Part shown: positions 49,113-62,468 of the stretch, piece by piece | Position numbering within the stretch: the stretch's first letter is position 1 | Layout of the letters: every line of letters begins with the position of its first letter | NCBI RefSeq assembly: GCF_902833055.1 | Contig: NZ_CADFEJ010000010.1 | Coordinates: 62,001-126,000 of the forward strand | DNA: 64,000 nucleotides | Source: Burkholderia territorii | GTDB lineage: Bacteria > Pseudomonadota > Gammaproteobacteria > Burkholderiales > Burkholderiaceae | Direction of reading: 5' to 3' | Made by a program: the position numbers and the translations under genes | The notes under the pieces: generated by a model | Told to the model about the DNA's origin: nothing | Seen by the model: only the letters and a program-made list of their open reading frames with translations | Database searches by the model: none

Positions 49113-49280
49113 ATCACCGCATCGTCACACCAACCTCGCCGCCCGCGCGCGCCGGCCGGTGCTCGTCGTCGCCATCCTCGCGCCACGCGATCACATCGAC
49201 CGCTTCGCCCGCTTTATTCGCAAGGCTCGCACGGCCCGTGCCGAACGCAATGCCCACTCGTGTCCCGTTCATGCGTTGTT

Positions 49281-49306
49281 CCGCGCATTTCGGCTGATAT
49301 GCGCGG
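49281..49306. promoter_or_regulatory. 8-10-8 inverted repeat upstream of rpfF
   Basis: CCGCGCAT, ten bases and ATGCGCGG form a perfect dyad 100-126 bp before the rpfF start. It may be an operator or leader hairpin of the signal synthase gene. Confidence 0.4.
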
Positions 49307-49406
49307 GCAACAATGGCGATGCCTCGCGGCCGGCGCCGTCCGGGGGAAGGTTTCCACGACGCCGGCCGCGGCGGTTCTTGAAAACCACATCTCACGAGGA
49401 CATACC

Positions 49407-50270
49407 ATGCAACTCCAATCCCATCCGGCGTGCCGTCCGTTTTACGAAGCAGGCGAGCTCACGCAACTGACCGCGTTCTACGAAGAAGGCCGCAACGTCA
49501 TGTGGATGATGCTGCGATCGGAACCGCGACCATGCTTCAATCAGCAACTCGTCACCGACATCATCCATCTCGCGCGCGTCGCACGCGACTCGGGCCTGCC
49601 GTTCGACTTCTGGGTGACGGGCTCGCTCGTCCCCGAGCTGTTCAACGTCGGCGGCGACCTGAGCTTCTTCGTCGACGCGATCCGCAGCGGCCGCCGCGAC
49701 CAGCTGATGGCCTACGCGCGCTCGTGCATCGATGGCGTCTACGAAATCTACACGGGCTTCGGCACCGGCGCGATCTCGATCGCGATGGTTGAAGGCAGCG
49801 CGCTGGGCGGCGGCTTCGAGGCCGCCCTCGCGCACCACTACATGCTCGCGCAGAAGGGCGTGAAGCTCGGCTTTCCCGAGATCGCGTTCAACCTGTTTCC
49901 GGGCATGGGCGGCTATTCGCTGGTCGCGCGCAAGGCGGACCGGGGGCTCGCCGAATCGCTGATCTCGTCCGGCGAGGCGCATGCGGCCGAGTGGTACGAG
50001 GATCGCGGGTTGGTCGACCAGACGTTCGACGCGGGCGACGCCTATCTCGCGACGCGCACCTTCATCGACGTGATGAAGCCGAAGCTGAACGGCATCCGCG
50101 CGATGCTGCGCGCACGCGAGCGCGTGTTCAATCTCACGCGTTCCGAGCTGATGGACATCACCGAGCAGTGGGTGCATGCGGCGTTCACGATCGAGCCGAA
50201 GGATCTCGCGTATATGGAACGCCTCGTGATGCTGCAGAACCGGCGCGTGTCGAAGCTGCGCACGGTGTGA
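49407..50270 (+). CDS. rpfF: BDSF (cis-2-dodecenoic acid) synthase, RpfF
   Basis: The 287-residue crotonase-fold enzyme makes the diffusible signal cis-2-dodecenoic acid by dehydrating a 3-hydroxyacyl-ACP and hydrolysing the thioester. The two catalytic glutamates expected from RpfF of Xanthomonas (20 residues apart) are Glu138 in GGGFEAAL and Glu158 in GFPEIAFN. Other family segments are FDFWVTGSLVPELFNVGGDL and GFGTGAISIAMVEGSALGG. AGGA sets ATG 49407. The gene is convergent with rpfR, as in the Burkholderia cepacia complex. Confidence 0.92.
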   Translation: MQLQSHPACRPFYEAGELTQLTAFYEEGRNVMWMMLRSEPRPCFNQQLVTDIIHLARVARDSGLPFDFWVTGSLVPELFNVGGDLSFFVDAIRSGRRDQLMAYARSCIDGVYEIYTGFGTGAISIAMVEGSALGGGFEAALAHHYMLAQKGVKLGFPEIAFNLFPGMGGYSLVARKADRGLAESLISSGEAHAAEWYEDRGLVDQTFDAGDAYLATRTFIDVMKPKLNGIRAMLRARERVFNLTRSELMDITEQWVHAAFTIEPKDLAYMERLVMLQNRRVSKLRTV

Positions 50271-50322
50271 CGTGAGTGGGGCGCCGCCGCGAAACCGGCG
50301 GCGCCACGTCATGCGGCCGGAC

Positions 50323-52326
50323 TCAGGCGATCAGCCTGAGCTTTCTCGTTTCCGCGAGCCAGGCCTCGAACGCCTGGGCCGGCATCGGCCGCGCGAAGTA
50401 GAAACCCTGTGCGTGATCGACGTTGATCTGCTTCAGGAATTCCGCTTCCGCGTGCGTCTCGACACCTTCGGCGACCACCGAGAAATTCAGCGCTTTGGCG
50501 AGCGACACGACCGAGCGCACCAGCGCCTGCGAGCGCGGGTTGCGGTCGATGCCCGTGATGAAGGTGCGATCGAGCTTGATCGAATCGAGCGGCAGCCGCG
50601 ACAGTTGCGACAGCGACGAATAGCCGGTGCCGAAATCGTCGAGGTGAATCTCGGCGCCGAGCTGGCGGAATTGCTTCATCAGCTCGTGCGCCGCTTCCTC
50701 GTCCTCGATGAAGCTGCTTTCGGTGAGCTCGATGTCGACGAGGCTCGGCTTCAGCCCCGCGCCGTCGAGGATCGCCGCGAACTGGTCGACGATGTTCATG
50801 TCCTGCAACTGCCGCGCCGACACGTTCACCGCGATCCGCACGCCGAGCCCCTTCGCCTTCCATGCGGCGGCCTGCGCGGCGGCGGTGCGCATCACCCAGC
50901 GGCCGAGCGGCGCGATCAATCCCGACTCCTCCGCGAAACGAATGAACTCGATCGGCGCGACGATCCCGCGATCCGGCGACTGCCAGCGGATCAGCGCCTC
51001 GACGCCATGCACGTCGCCCGTCGCGATATCGACTACCGGCTGATAGTGCAGCACGAACTGTTCTTCCTCGAGCGCCTTGCGCAGGTTCGTGTCGAGCCAC
51101 ATGTACTTCGCGACCTTCTGGTTCATCTCCAGCGAGAACACGCGGTACGTGTGCTTGCCCTCTTCCTTCGCGACGTACATCGCGGTGTCGGCGCTGCGGA
51201 TCAGCGTCTCGAGCGAATCGCCATGTTGCGGATACATCGCGATGCCGATCGAACAGCTCGTGTAGACCTCCACCAACCCGAGATGGATCGGCGTGCGCAG
51301 CCGCTCGAGGATGATCTGCGCGGTCGCCTCGAGCAGCGGCCGCGTGCCGTGCTCGAACAGCACCAGGAATTCGTCGCCGCCGAGCCGCGCGAGCGTCGCG
51401 CCGGACGGCAGGCAGCCGCCGATGACCGAGGACACGTCCTGCAGCAGGCGGTCGCCGGTGATGTGACCGTAGTGATCGTTGACGCGCTTGAAGTTGTCGA
51501 GATCGAGGAACAGGATGCCGACCTGGCCGCGCGCGTCGGTGCGGTCCGCCGCCAGCGCGATACGGATGCGCTCGCTGATGGCGTGACGGTTCGGCAGGCC
51601 GGTCAACACGTCGGTGTTCGCGAGCTCGGTGAGCCGCTGCTGCGCGTTGCGCTCCTCGGTGACGTCGATGCCCGAGCAGATCAGGAACTGCTCGTCGACG
51701 CCGCTGCCGCTCTGCACGAACTTGTTGCGGAACTGGAACAAGCGCGGGCCGTTGACCGTGTTGATGTAGCGCTCGACCGCGAACGAACGGTTGTTCTGGA
51801 AAAAGCCGGTGATGTTGCTGCGCGACTGCGCGCCCTGCTCGGGGCTCATGAACAGCTCGAACGCGCTGCGGCCGATCACGTCGACCTCGCGCTTGCCCGT
51901 CACTTCCTCGCACAGACGGTTGAAGCGCTGCACCATGCCGTTGCGGTCGAGGATCACGACGAGCGAATTCACTTCGGACACGACCTGCTCGGCGAACGCG
52001 AGCCCGTGCGCGAGGTCGCTCGCGACGGATGCGGTATCGGAATAGGCGGAGGCCGTGCCGGCCCAATTGGCGGTATCGACCTTCCGGCCGACCAGATGGA
52101 GGCTCACGGAATCGCCGAACAGCGCGAGGTCGAGCACGAGGTGCGACGTGACACCGGTGAGCGCGCGGATGCGCGCGGCCTGCTCGCCGGTCAGTGCCAC
52201 CGCGACATTGGTCAGGCCGCGAACGGCGGCCAGTTCGAGTGCATTGCTGTCGCTGCCGAGACGCCAGCATGGGCTACGCGTACCGAGATGCGCTTCGAGC
52301 ACGGCGCTATCGTTTTCGTCATCCAT
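50323..52326 (-). CDS. rpfR: BDSF receptor and cyclic-di-GMP enzyme, RpfR (PAS-GGDEF-EAL)
   Basis: The 667-residue protein has an N-terminal RpfF-interaction region (about 1-110, ARIRALTGVTSHLVLDLALFG), a PAS domain (about 115-240, LVVILDRNGMVQRFNRLCEE, SAFELFMSPEQG) that binds BDSF, a diguanylate cyclase domain with an intact GGDEF (LARLGGDEFLVLFE) and a phosphodiesterase domain with intact EAL (VHGVEALIRW, DDFGTGYSSLSQL, VAEGVETHAEAEFL). BDSF binding shifts activity to cyclic-di-GMP breakdown, linking quorum sensing to motility, biofilm and virulence. ATG 52326 gives the usual length for this family. Confidence 0.93.
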   Translation of the reverse strand: MDDENDSAVLEAHLGTRSPCWRLGSDSNALELAAVRGLTNVAVALTGEQAARIRALTGVTSHLVLDLALFGDSVSLHLVGRKVDTANWAGTASAYSDTASVASDLAHGLAFAEQVVSEVNSLVVILDRNGMVQRFNRLCEEVTGKREVDVIGRSAFELFMSPEQGAQSRSNITGFFQNNRSFAVERYINTVNGPRLFQFRNKFVQSGSGVDEQFLICSGIDVTEERNAQQRLTELANTDVLTGLPNRHAISERIRIALAADRTDARGQVGILFLDLDNFKRVNDHYGHITGDRLLQDVSSVIGGCLPSGATLARLGGDEFLVLFEHGTRPLLEATAQIILERLRTPIHLGLVEVYTSCSIGIAMYPQHGDSLETLIRSADTAMYVAKEEGKHTYRVFSLEMNQKVAKYMWLDTNLRKALEEEQFVLHYQPVVDIATGDVHGVEALIRWQSPDRGIVAPIEFIRFAEESGLIAPLGRWVMRTAAAQAAAWKAKGLGVRIAVNVSARQLQDMNIVDQFAAILDGAGLKPSLVDIELTESSFIEDEEAAHELMKQFRQLGAEIHLDDFGTGYSSLSQLSRLPLDSIKLDRTFITGIDRNPRSQALVRSVVSLAKALNFSVVAEGVETHAEAEFLKQINVDHAQGFYFARPMPAQAFEAWLAETRKLRLIA

Positions 52327-53014
52327 GGACACGCCCCGATCCAAAAAAAACGCACAGTGTAGACGGAGGCGAGCCGGCCGCCACCGATGCCCGGACGCGC
52401 TGTGCGCGTACCCGGCGGGGCGGACGCGATGACCCTGCCAACGGCCCTCGTTCCGTACTTGTTTCCAACCAATGCGAACCGGCGTTCGCGCATGTCGCGC
52501 GCAGGTTTCCAAGCGAATGATGCAAGCCATCTTATCAAATGACGAAGAAGATTGGCACTCACATTTTGAACGGGGTGTCAAGGAATCGGCGTTCGATTGG
52601 CACGGCGGATTTTTCGTGATCGGCAGGCCGCGCGCGGGCGCGCGCGGCCACCCGCAACCGAATCGGCGAAATTGCCGCTGTGCATTGCCAGGCGGGCGTT
52701 TCGCGGGATTGCAATCGCATCGCGACAATGCGCCCGCGCCGGTTCATTGGAGGGTCGGATCGTATCGGGCGACACGTGAAATGGAGAATTTCCATTTCCG
52801 TTCATGCGGGAATATTCGTCTTTATTCCCATATCCAGTGGAATGCCGGCCCAACTCAGCACAAGCGAATATATCGCCGCGCCGCGCGGGCTGGCGGCGGC
52901 ACGTGATGGAACCGGTGCAATTGTCCCGCCGCACCCGCCGCAACGCGCGAAAAACGTCCGGCGCACCCGCCGCCGCATCGGTTCCGCGCGTTGCATCGCG
53001 TGGCGTCGTGCGGC
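52327..53014. other. Long non-coding region upstream of rpfR
   Basis: No gene is supported in these 688 bp. The segment 52515-52570 is A/T-rich and may carry the rpfR promoter; 52770-52830 is also A/T-rich. I see no repeat or mobile-element signature. Confidence 0.4.
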
Positions 53015-56653
<3,639 letters not shown>

Positions 56654-56774
56654 GGCGATGAACTCGATGCGTCGTTGAAGCGAGGGACGAGCGCCGCCGC
56701 ACGGCGCGCGTCGCGCGCCGCGTGAGGGCTTCGATGAAACGGGAGTGGTGAAAAGGCGGCGGGCGCGAGCCCGC

Positions 56775-58073
56775 TCAGGCGGCGTCGAGTTCGCGGCCGC
56801 GCGTTTCGGGCAGCGTCAGCGCGGCGACGATCACCACGCCGTACGCGGCGACCGCGAAGATGCCGATGCTCATGCCGAGCCCGTACTGCTTCGACAGCGC
56901 GCCGATCAGGAACGGAAACAGCGCACCGATCGCGCGGCCGACGTTGTAGCAGAAGCCTTGCCCGGAGCCGCGCACGCGGGTCGGGAACAGTTCGGTGAGG
57001 AACGCACCCATCCCGGAGAAGATTCCCGACGCGAAGAAGCCGAGCGGGAAGCCGAGCCACAGCATCGACGCATTGGTGAGGTTCAGCGACGTGTACGAGA
57101 ACGCGATCACCATCGAGCCGAGCGCGAACAGGATGAAGTTCGGTTTGCGGCCGAGGCGATCGGTCAGGTATGCGCTCGTCAGGTAGCCGACCCACGAGCC
57201 GAAGATGATCATCGCGAGATAGCCGCCGGTGCCCATCACGGTCAGGTGCCGCTCGGTCTTCAGGAACGTCGGCAGCCAGGTCGTGATCGCATAGTAGCCG
57301 CCCTGCGCGCCGGTCGTCAGCAGTGCCGCGCGCAGCGTCGTCGACAGCAGCTTCGGCGCGAAGATCTCGGTGAGGCGCGGCGCGTCCGCGACCTTCGCCT
57401 GCGTGGCCTTCTCCTTCTCGTAGACGTCGGGTTCCTTCACGTAGCGGCGGATCGCGACCACCAGCAGCGCGGGCGCGAGACCGACGAGGAACAGCGCGCG
57501 CCAGGCCTGCTCGGCCGGCAGCACCGAGAACAGCAGCGCATACAGCAACGCCGACAGCCCCCAGCCGATCGCCCAGCCCGACTGCACGAGGCCGACCGCC
57601 TTGCCGCGATCGCGCGCGCGGATCACCTCGCCGATCAGCACCGCGCCTGCCGTCCATTCGCCGCCGAAGCCGAAGCCCATCAGCGCGCGCGCCGCGAGCA
57701 GCTGATGGTAGTTCTGCGCGAGCCCGCACAGCGCGGTGAATACCGCGAACCAGAGCACGGTCAGCTGCAGCGTGCGCACGCGGCCGATCCGGTCGGACAG
57801 GATCCCGGCGATCCAGCCGCCGAGCGCCGATGCGAGCAGCGTCATCGTGCCGATGAAACCGGCGTCCGCGAGCGAGATGCCCCAGGTCGCGACGAGCGTC
57901 GGGATCACGAACGACAGCATCTGCGTGTCCATTCCGTCGAGCATGTAGCCGACCTTGCAGCTCCAGAACGCGCGGCGTTCGCGAGTCTGCGCGTGCGCAT
58001 ACCATCCGAACAGGCCGTTGCGCGCGGGGCCCGAAGGGTCGGCGACGGGCGCCGCGAGGATCTTGCTTTCCAT
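56775..58073 (-). CDS. MFS transporter (AAHS/NanT-like)
   Basis: The 432-residue, twelve-helix carrier has [23 protein letters not shown] and [17 protein letters not shown], the hallmark of the aromatic acid/sialic acid:H+ symporter group, and [22 protein letters not shown]. It lies between the DUF1445 gene (166 bp upstream) and the oxoprolinase gene (121 bp downstream), and should import the substrate for them. ATG 58073 begins the family-like part. Confidence 0.88.
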   Translation of the reverse strand: MESKILAAPVADPSGPARNGLFGWYAHAQTRERRAFWSCKVGYMLDGMDTQMLSFVIPTLVATWGISLADAGFIGTMTLLASALGGWIAGILSDRIGRVRTLQLTVLWFAVFTALCGLAQNYHQLLAARALMGFGFGGEWTAGAVLIGEVIRARDRGKAVGLVQSGWAIGWGLSALLYALLFSVLPAEQAWRALFLVGLAPALLVVAIRRYVKEPDVYEKEKATQAKVADAPRLTEIFAPKLLSTTLRAALLTTGAQGGYYAITTWLPTFLKTERHLTVMGTGGYLAMIIFGSWVGYLTSAYLTDRLGRKPNFILFALGSMVIAFSYTSLNLTNASMLWLGFPLGFFASGIFSGMGAFLTELFPTRVRGSGQGFCYNVGRAIGALFPFLIGALSKQYGLGMSIGIFAVAAYGVVIVAALTLPETRGRELDAA

Positions 58074-58239
58074 GGTGAAGCTCCTGTCGAAGTGTGCGGT
58101 CGGAAACCGTGCGTGTCGTGCGTGTCGTGGTCGCCCGGCTGCGGATGCGCGCCGCCCTCCGGTCGGGCGGATCGTCCGCGGCGGTGCGCCGCCGTGTCGT
58201 GGTCGCACCGGCGATCGTGCGGGCCGGTGCCGGCCGGGA

Positions 58240-59013
58240 TCAGAACACGGCCAGCGATGCGTTCGTGATATCGGTCATCAGCATGTAGCCGGGCGTATGC
58301 GCGATCGCGAGCGGCAGCTTCGCTTCCATCAGCGCGGTTTGCGGCGTCACGCCGCACGCCCAGAACACCGGCAGTTCGTCGTCGCGCACGGTCACTGCGT
58401 CGCCGAAATCGGGCGCGGCGAGATCGGCGATACCGAGCGCGCGCGGATGGCCGATATGGATCGGCGCGCCGTGCACACCCGGGAACCGGCTCGTGATCTG
58501 CACCGCGCGAATCGCGTCGGCACCGCGCAGCGGCCGCATCGACACGACCAGCTGGCCGCCGAAGATCCCCGCGCGGCGGTTCGCAATCGTCGTGCGGTAC
58601 ATCGGCACGTTGCGTCCTTCCTCGATGTGGCGCAGCCCGATGCCTTCGCGCGCCAGCATGTCCTCGAACGAGAACGAGCAGCCGATCGCGAACACGACGA
58701 AATCGTCGCGCCACAGCGCCTCGAGCGATTCGACCCGCTCCGTCAGGCGGCCGTCGCGATACACGTTGTAGCTCGGTACGTCGGTGCGGATGTCGAGATC
58801 GTCGCCGAGCACGTCGAGCCGGAACGCACCGGGTTCGCCGACGCCCAGCAGCGGGCACGCTTTCGGATTCGCCTGGCAGAAGCGCAGGAAATCGTGCGCA
58901 TACGCGTTCGGCAGGATCGCGAGATTCGCTTGCGCGAACGGCCCGCACTGGCCGGCGGTCGGGCTGCGGAACGCGCCGCTGCGGACGGACTGGCGGAATT
59001 CGGAAGGCGTCAT
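58240..59013 (-). CDS. DUF1445 protein (YcsI / D-glutamate cyclase-like hydro-lyase)
   Basis: The 257-residue protein has the DUF1445 features [56 protein letters not shown] and [11 protein letters not shown]. Members stand next to 5-oxoprolinase genes in many bacteria (for example YcsI beside the kip/pxp genes in Bacillus), and the animal D-glutamate cyclase contains a related domain. So it probably acts on D-glutamate or 5-oxo-D-proline. It is the first gene of the minus-strand operon, divergent from a LysR gene. Confidence 0.85.
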   Translation of the reverse strand: MTPSEFRQSVRSGAFRSPTAGQCGPFAQANLAILPNAYAHDFLRFCQANPKACPLLGVGEPGAFRLDVLGDDLDIRTDVPSYNVYRDGRLTERVESLEALWRDDFVVFAIGCSFSFEDMLAREGIGLRHIEEGRNVPMYRTTIANRRAGIFGGQLVVSMRPLRGADAIRAVQITSRFPGVHGAPIHIGHPRALGIADLAAPDFGDAVTVRDDELPVFWACGVTPQTALMEAKLPLAIAHTPGYMLMTDITNASLAVF

Positions 59014-59216
59014 GATGGTCGTTGGCGGATCGGTATGTCGTCGGGATGACGGTTGCGTCAGCGGATACGGCGAAGAATAGAAAAGAAAAAATTTTGTCGC
59101 CAACGAGTTTTTCTGCGTCGCGTGTATAGAATTCCTTAACGGATCTCGGGGTTTCCCCCGATCCCGTTCACTTTTCTTCACCGGCAAGCTGCGCGTCCCT
59201 CGTCCGTCAGACCGCC

Positions 59217-60149
59217 ATGAACACGCGTTTCCTCGAAACCTTCGTCACGCTCGCGAAACTGCGCAACTTCCGCACGACGGCCGCCACGCTGCACGCGACG
59301 CCGGCCGCGATCTCGCAGCGCCTGAAGGCGCTCGAGGACGAATTGCAGACCGTGCTCGTCGATCGCGACAGCCGCGAGTTCCGGCTCACGCCAAACGGCG
59401 AATACCTGCTCGGCTATGCGAAGGCCGTCGTCGAGGCCACCCACGAGCTGCAGGCCGCCGCTGCCGGCGAAAGCGCGCTGCGCGGCAAGCTGCGGCTCGG
59501 CGTGATCGAAACGGTCGTGCACAGCTGGTTGCCGAATTACCTGCGCCGCCTCGCCGCCGACTATCCGCAGCTGGAGATCGACCTGACCGTCGACGTGAGC
59601 GTCGTGCTACAGCGCCGGCTGATGGCCGGCGAGCTCGACCTGATCATTCGCGTGGAAGGCAGCGACGAGCCGTCGGTCGTCTGCGACGCGCTCGCGAACT
59701 ATCCGGTGCGCTGGATCGCGCGTGCGGGACTGTTGCCGACCGCGCGCACGGGCCTCGCGCGGCAGGTGCTGCGCCAGCCGATCCTGACCTACGGGCGCGG
59801 CACCGCGCCGCACCGTGCGCTCGAGGACATCGTGCGCACGCTGGCGCACGCGCATGGCGTGCCGCTGTCTGAGACGCGCATCACGGGCTCGCCGTCGATC
59901 TCGGTGATCGTGCAGCTCGTGAGGGACGGGTTCGGTGTCGCCGCGATTCCGGTGCTGTTCGTCGATGCGCTGATCGAGAGCGGCGAGGTCGTCGAGTTGC
60001 CGCTGCAGCCGTCGCCGCCGTCGATCGTCGTGTCGATGTCGCGGCGGGCGGACGCGCCGAAGTTCGTGCATGGCGCGTCGATCGCGGCGCGCACCGCTTG
60101 TCACGAGTATTGCGAGAAGAGCAATCGGCTGCTGGTGGAAGCGCTTTGA
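59217..60149 (+). CDS. LysR-type regulator of the 5-oxoproline operon
   Basis: This 310-residue LysR protein has the N-terminal helix-turn-helix ([37 protein letters not shown]) and a substrate-binding domain ([33 protein letters not shown]). It is divergent from the DUF1445 gene with a 203-bp, A/T-rich space between (59080-59140 especially), the classical layout for a LysR regulator and its target operon. Confidence 0.9.
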   Translation: MNTRFLETFVTLAKLRNFRTTAATLHATPAAISQRLKALEDELQTVLVDRDSREFRLTPNGEYLLGYAKAVVEATHELQAAAAGESALRGKLRLGVIETVVHSWLPNYLRRLAADYPQLEIDLTVDVSVVLQRRLMAGELDLIIRVEGSDEPSVVCDALANYPVRWIARAGLLPTARTGLARQVLRQPILTYGRGTAPHRALEDIVRTLAHAHGVPLSETRITGSPSISVIVQLVRDGFGVAAIPVLFVDALIESGEVVELPLQPSPPSIVVSMSRRADAPKFVHGASIAARTACHEYCEKSNRLLVEAL

Positions 60150-60216
60150 TACGGTGCGACATCAGCGCGCGAATCGCCCACGAGCGCGATCGGCGACGCG
60201 AACCGGCCACGCCGCA

Positions 60217-60540
60217 TCACGCGTGTCCCGTATGCGGCTGCGCGAGCTTGCCGTCGCCGTACTCACGCAGCACCTGCGAGATCACCACGCGATAGCCGTC
60301 CAGCCAGCGCGCCTGCTTCGCCTTCGCTTCCAGATGCGCGGGATGCCGCATCAACTGCTGCAGCGCCGCCTCCGATTCCCAGTAGTAGACGTTCTGGATC
60401 AGCCCGGCCTCGGCGTTCTCCCACGTCTCCTCGCCGAGGTAGCCGGGCGTCGCGCGCGCCATCTCGGCGATCCGGCTGTCGAGCCGGTGAAACTCGTCGT
60501 CGTATTGCCCGGCGCGGAAAATGAAGGTCGACGCGTACAT
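60217..60540 (-). CDS. Antibiotic biosynthesis monooxygenase-like small protein
   Basis: The 107-residue protein (MYASTFIFRAGQYDDEFHRL, RATPGYLGEETWENAEAGL, QNVYYWESEAALQQLMRHP) has the ABM-type dimeric ferredoxin-like fold. Members act as cofactor-free oxygenases or haem/quinone-handling proteins; the function here is unknown. GGAGTGCGC supports ATG 60540. It lies 62 bp downstream of the NlpA-type gene and may be the last gene of that operon. Confidence 0.83.
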   Translation of the reverse strand: MYASTFIFRAGQYDDEFHRLDSRIAEMARATPGYLGEETWENAEAGLIQNVYYWESEAALQQLMRHPAHLEAKAKQARWLDGYRVVISQVLREYGDGKLAQPHTGHA

Positions 60541-60602
60541 GCGCACTCCATCGGAGACGGTTGAAAGAGCGGCAAGTGTAAGGCACGCGCGGCGGCAGCC
60601 GT

Positions 60603-61412
60603 CTACCACGGCCGGCGCACGGAGTCCTGATAGCGCGTCAGAATGAAATGCGCGACGTCGTCCGAGTGATATGCGGCGACGAGTTGCGCGACCCACGGCT
60701 TCGTGCGGTCGGCGTCGCGCACGGTCAGCACGTTTGCGTACGGCGAGCGTGCATCCTCGAGATTGATGCTGTCGCGCGCCGGCTGCAAACCCGCGCGCGC
60801 GGCATCCTCGCTGTCGATCGCGACGAATGCTGCCGAATCGAGCGCCTCGTACAACCGCTCGCGGCGCACTGCGACGAACTTCAGCGCGAGCCGGTTGCCC
60901 GTCACGTCGCGCAGCGTCGCATGCAGGCCGGCCTTGTCCCGCAGCGTCACCAGCGTGTCGTTCTGCAGCAGCACGAGCGCACGTGCCAGCCCGCGCGGAT
61001 CGGTCGGGATCGCCACCGTGTCGCCGGGCTGCAGATCGTTCAGACTCCTCAGCTTGCGCGAGTACAGCGCCATCGGCAGCGTGACGGTCGGCGCGACCGC
61101 CGTCAGTGCATAACCTTTCGCCTTGCGCGTCGCGGCAAGGGACTGCGCGTCCTCGAAACTCGCGACATCGATCCTGCCTTCGGCGAGCGCGGTATCGATG
61201 CGCGACGCATCGGCGAATTCGACGACGTCGACGCCTAGCCCGCGCCTGGCCGCAACGCGCTTCACCTCGTCGAGGATCTCCGCATGCACGCCGCGCGTCA
61301 CGCCGACGCGTACCGCCGGCGCGGCCGATTCGGCGGCAGCGGCGACGACCGGGTGGGCAAGGCCGCAGGCGACGGTCAGCCATGCGGCAATCAAACGCAG
61401 CATCTGTTTCAT
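60603..61412 (-). CDS. NlpA/MetQ-type periplasmic binding protein
   Basis: The 269-residue protein starts with a signal peptide (MKQMLRLIAAWLTVACGLAH; LTVAC is only a weak lipobox) and has the NlpA-type fold: VRVGVTRGVHAEILDEVKRV, ALAEGRIDVASFEDAQSL, PTVTLPMALYSRKLRSLNDL, VAIPTDPRGLARALVLLQ. MetQ relatives bind methionine or other sulphur compounds for an ABC importer; none is encoded nearby. It overlaps the FGE gene stop by 4 bp (ATGA), tying it to the sulfatase operon. Confidence 0.83.
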   Translation of the reverse strand: MKQMLRLIAAWLTVACGLAHPVVAAAAESAAPAVRVGVTRGVHAEILDEVKRVAARRGLGVDVVEFADASRIDTALAEGRIDVASFEDAQSLAATRKAKGYALTAVAPTVTLPMALYSRKLRSLNDLQPGDTVAIPTDPRGLARALVLLQNDTLVTLRDKAGLHATLRDVTGNRLALKFVAVRRERLYEALDSAAFVAIDSEDAARAGLQPARDSINLEDARSPYANVLTVRDADRTKPWVAQLVAAYHSDDVAHFILTRYQDSVRRPW

Positions 61413-62458
61413 GACGCATCCCGCAGGATCGTGCGAAACCCGATATGCGATGCACCCAGATCGGCTTCCTGCTGTTCGCGCGACGATGCGCGGTAGCGCA
61501 CGCAGTAATCGCGCGAGCACAGGAACGAGCCGCCCTTGATCACCATCGGCGTGTCGTGCCGGCGCGTCGGCGGCGCGACGGCCGCCGTGTCGCCGTTCGT
61601 ATGCGACTGATGCGGGCCCGTGTATGCATCCTTCGTCCATTCCCATGCGTTGCCGATCATGTCGTACAGGCGGAAGCCGTTCGCCGCATAGCAGCCGACG
61701 GGCGCCAGCCCCGCATGACCGTCCTCCGCCGTGTCGAGCACCGGAAACACGCCCTGCCAGTAGTTGGCTGCCGGCTTGCCCTGCGCATCACGCGGCGCCG
61801 CGTCGAGCGACGCATCGTCGCGACCGGCCTTGCCCGCGTATTCCCATTCGGCTTCGGTCGGCAGGTCGCGCCCGAGCCAGCGCGCATACGCAAGCGCATC
61901 GCGCTGCGTGACGAGCGTGACGGGCAGGTTGCCGAGCCCGTCGACGCTGCTGCCCGGCCCGCGCGGCTGCCGCCACGACGCGCCTTTCACCCAGGTCCAC
62001 CACGCGAGGTCACGCGCATTCAACTCCTCGCGCGTCGGCACATGAAACACCGCCGCGCCGCCCTGCCGTTCGGCCTCGGTCACGTAGCCGGTCGCCTGCA
62101 CGAACGCGGCGAACTGCGCAATCGTCACGTCGGTCTGGTCGATCCAGAAACCGCCGACACGCGTCTTCCCGTCGCCGGCCGGGCGCTCGTCCTCATAGCC
62201 GCGCGTGCTGCCGAACACGAACGCGCCGCCGCTCAGGTGCACCATCCCGGCCTTCGGGTCGTCGCGCCACTTCGCCGGCAGCCCCGAGTAGCGTGCGCAC
62301 TGCCGCTCCGAGCCGAGCGGCGCGAGCGTGCGGCCGCGATTCGCATCGTCGAAGGCGCTGCCGGGCGACGCCGGCGGGCTCGCATAGCCGGCGGCGAACG
62401 CGGCGACGAACAGCGTGCCCGCGAGCGCCGTGCCGAGCGTCCAGAAGCGCAACCGCAT
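61409..62458 (-). CDS. Exported formylglycine-generating enzyme (sulfatase-modifying factor)
   Basis: The 349-residue protein has an N-terminal signal or anchor (LGTALAGTLFVAAFAAGYA) and the SUMF1/FGE fold: GAFVFGSTRGYEDERP, FWIDQTDVTIAQFAAFV, DLPTEAEWEYAG, DMIGNAWEWTKD. The two active-site cysteines are Cys314 and Cys319 in GGSFLCSRDYCVRYR, as in true FGEs. It oxidises the CxPxR cysteine of the neighbouring sulfatase to formylglycine. It follows the sulfatase by 10 bp. The exported location is unusual, since bacterial sulfatases are normally matured before export. Confidence 0.9.
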   Translation of the reverse strand: MRLRFWTLGTALAGTLFVAAFAAGYASPPASPGSAFDDANRGRTLAPLGSERQCARYSGLPAKWRDDPKAGMVHLSGGAFVFGSTRGYEDERPAGDGKTRVGGFWIDQTDVTIAQFAAFVQATGYVTEAERQGGAAVFHVPTREELNARDLAWWTWVKGASWRQPRGPGSSVDGLGNLPVTLVTQRDALAYARWLGRDLPTEAEWEYAGKAGRDDASLDAAPRDAQGKPAANYWQGVFPVLDTAEDGHAGLAPVGCYAANGFRLYDMIGNAWEWTKDAYTGPHQSHTNGDTAAVAPPTRRHDTPMVIKGGSFLCSRDYCVRYRASSREQQEADLGASHIGFRTILRDAS

Positions 62459-62468
62459 CGTGTCGTCC

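Larger units (their letters stand above)
48816..49406. other. Intergenic region between the transglutaminase-like gene and rpfF
   Basis: No gene is supported in these 591 bp. It holds the promoters of both divergent genes, simple tetranucleotide repeats at 49081-49112 and the dyad at 49281-49306. Confidence 0.5.
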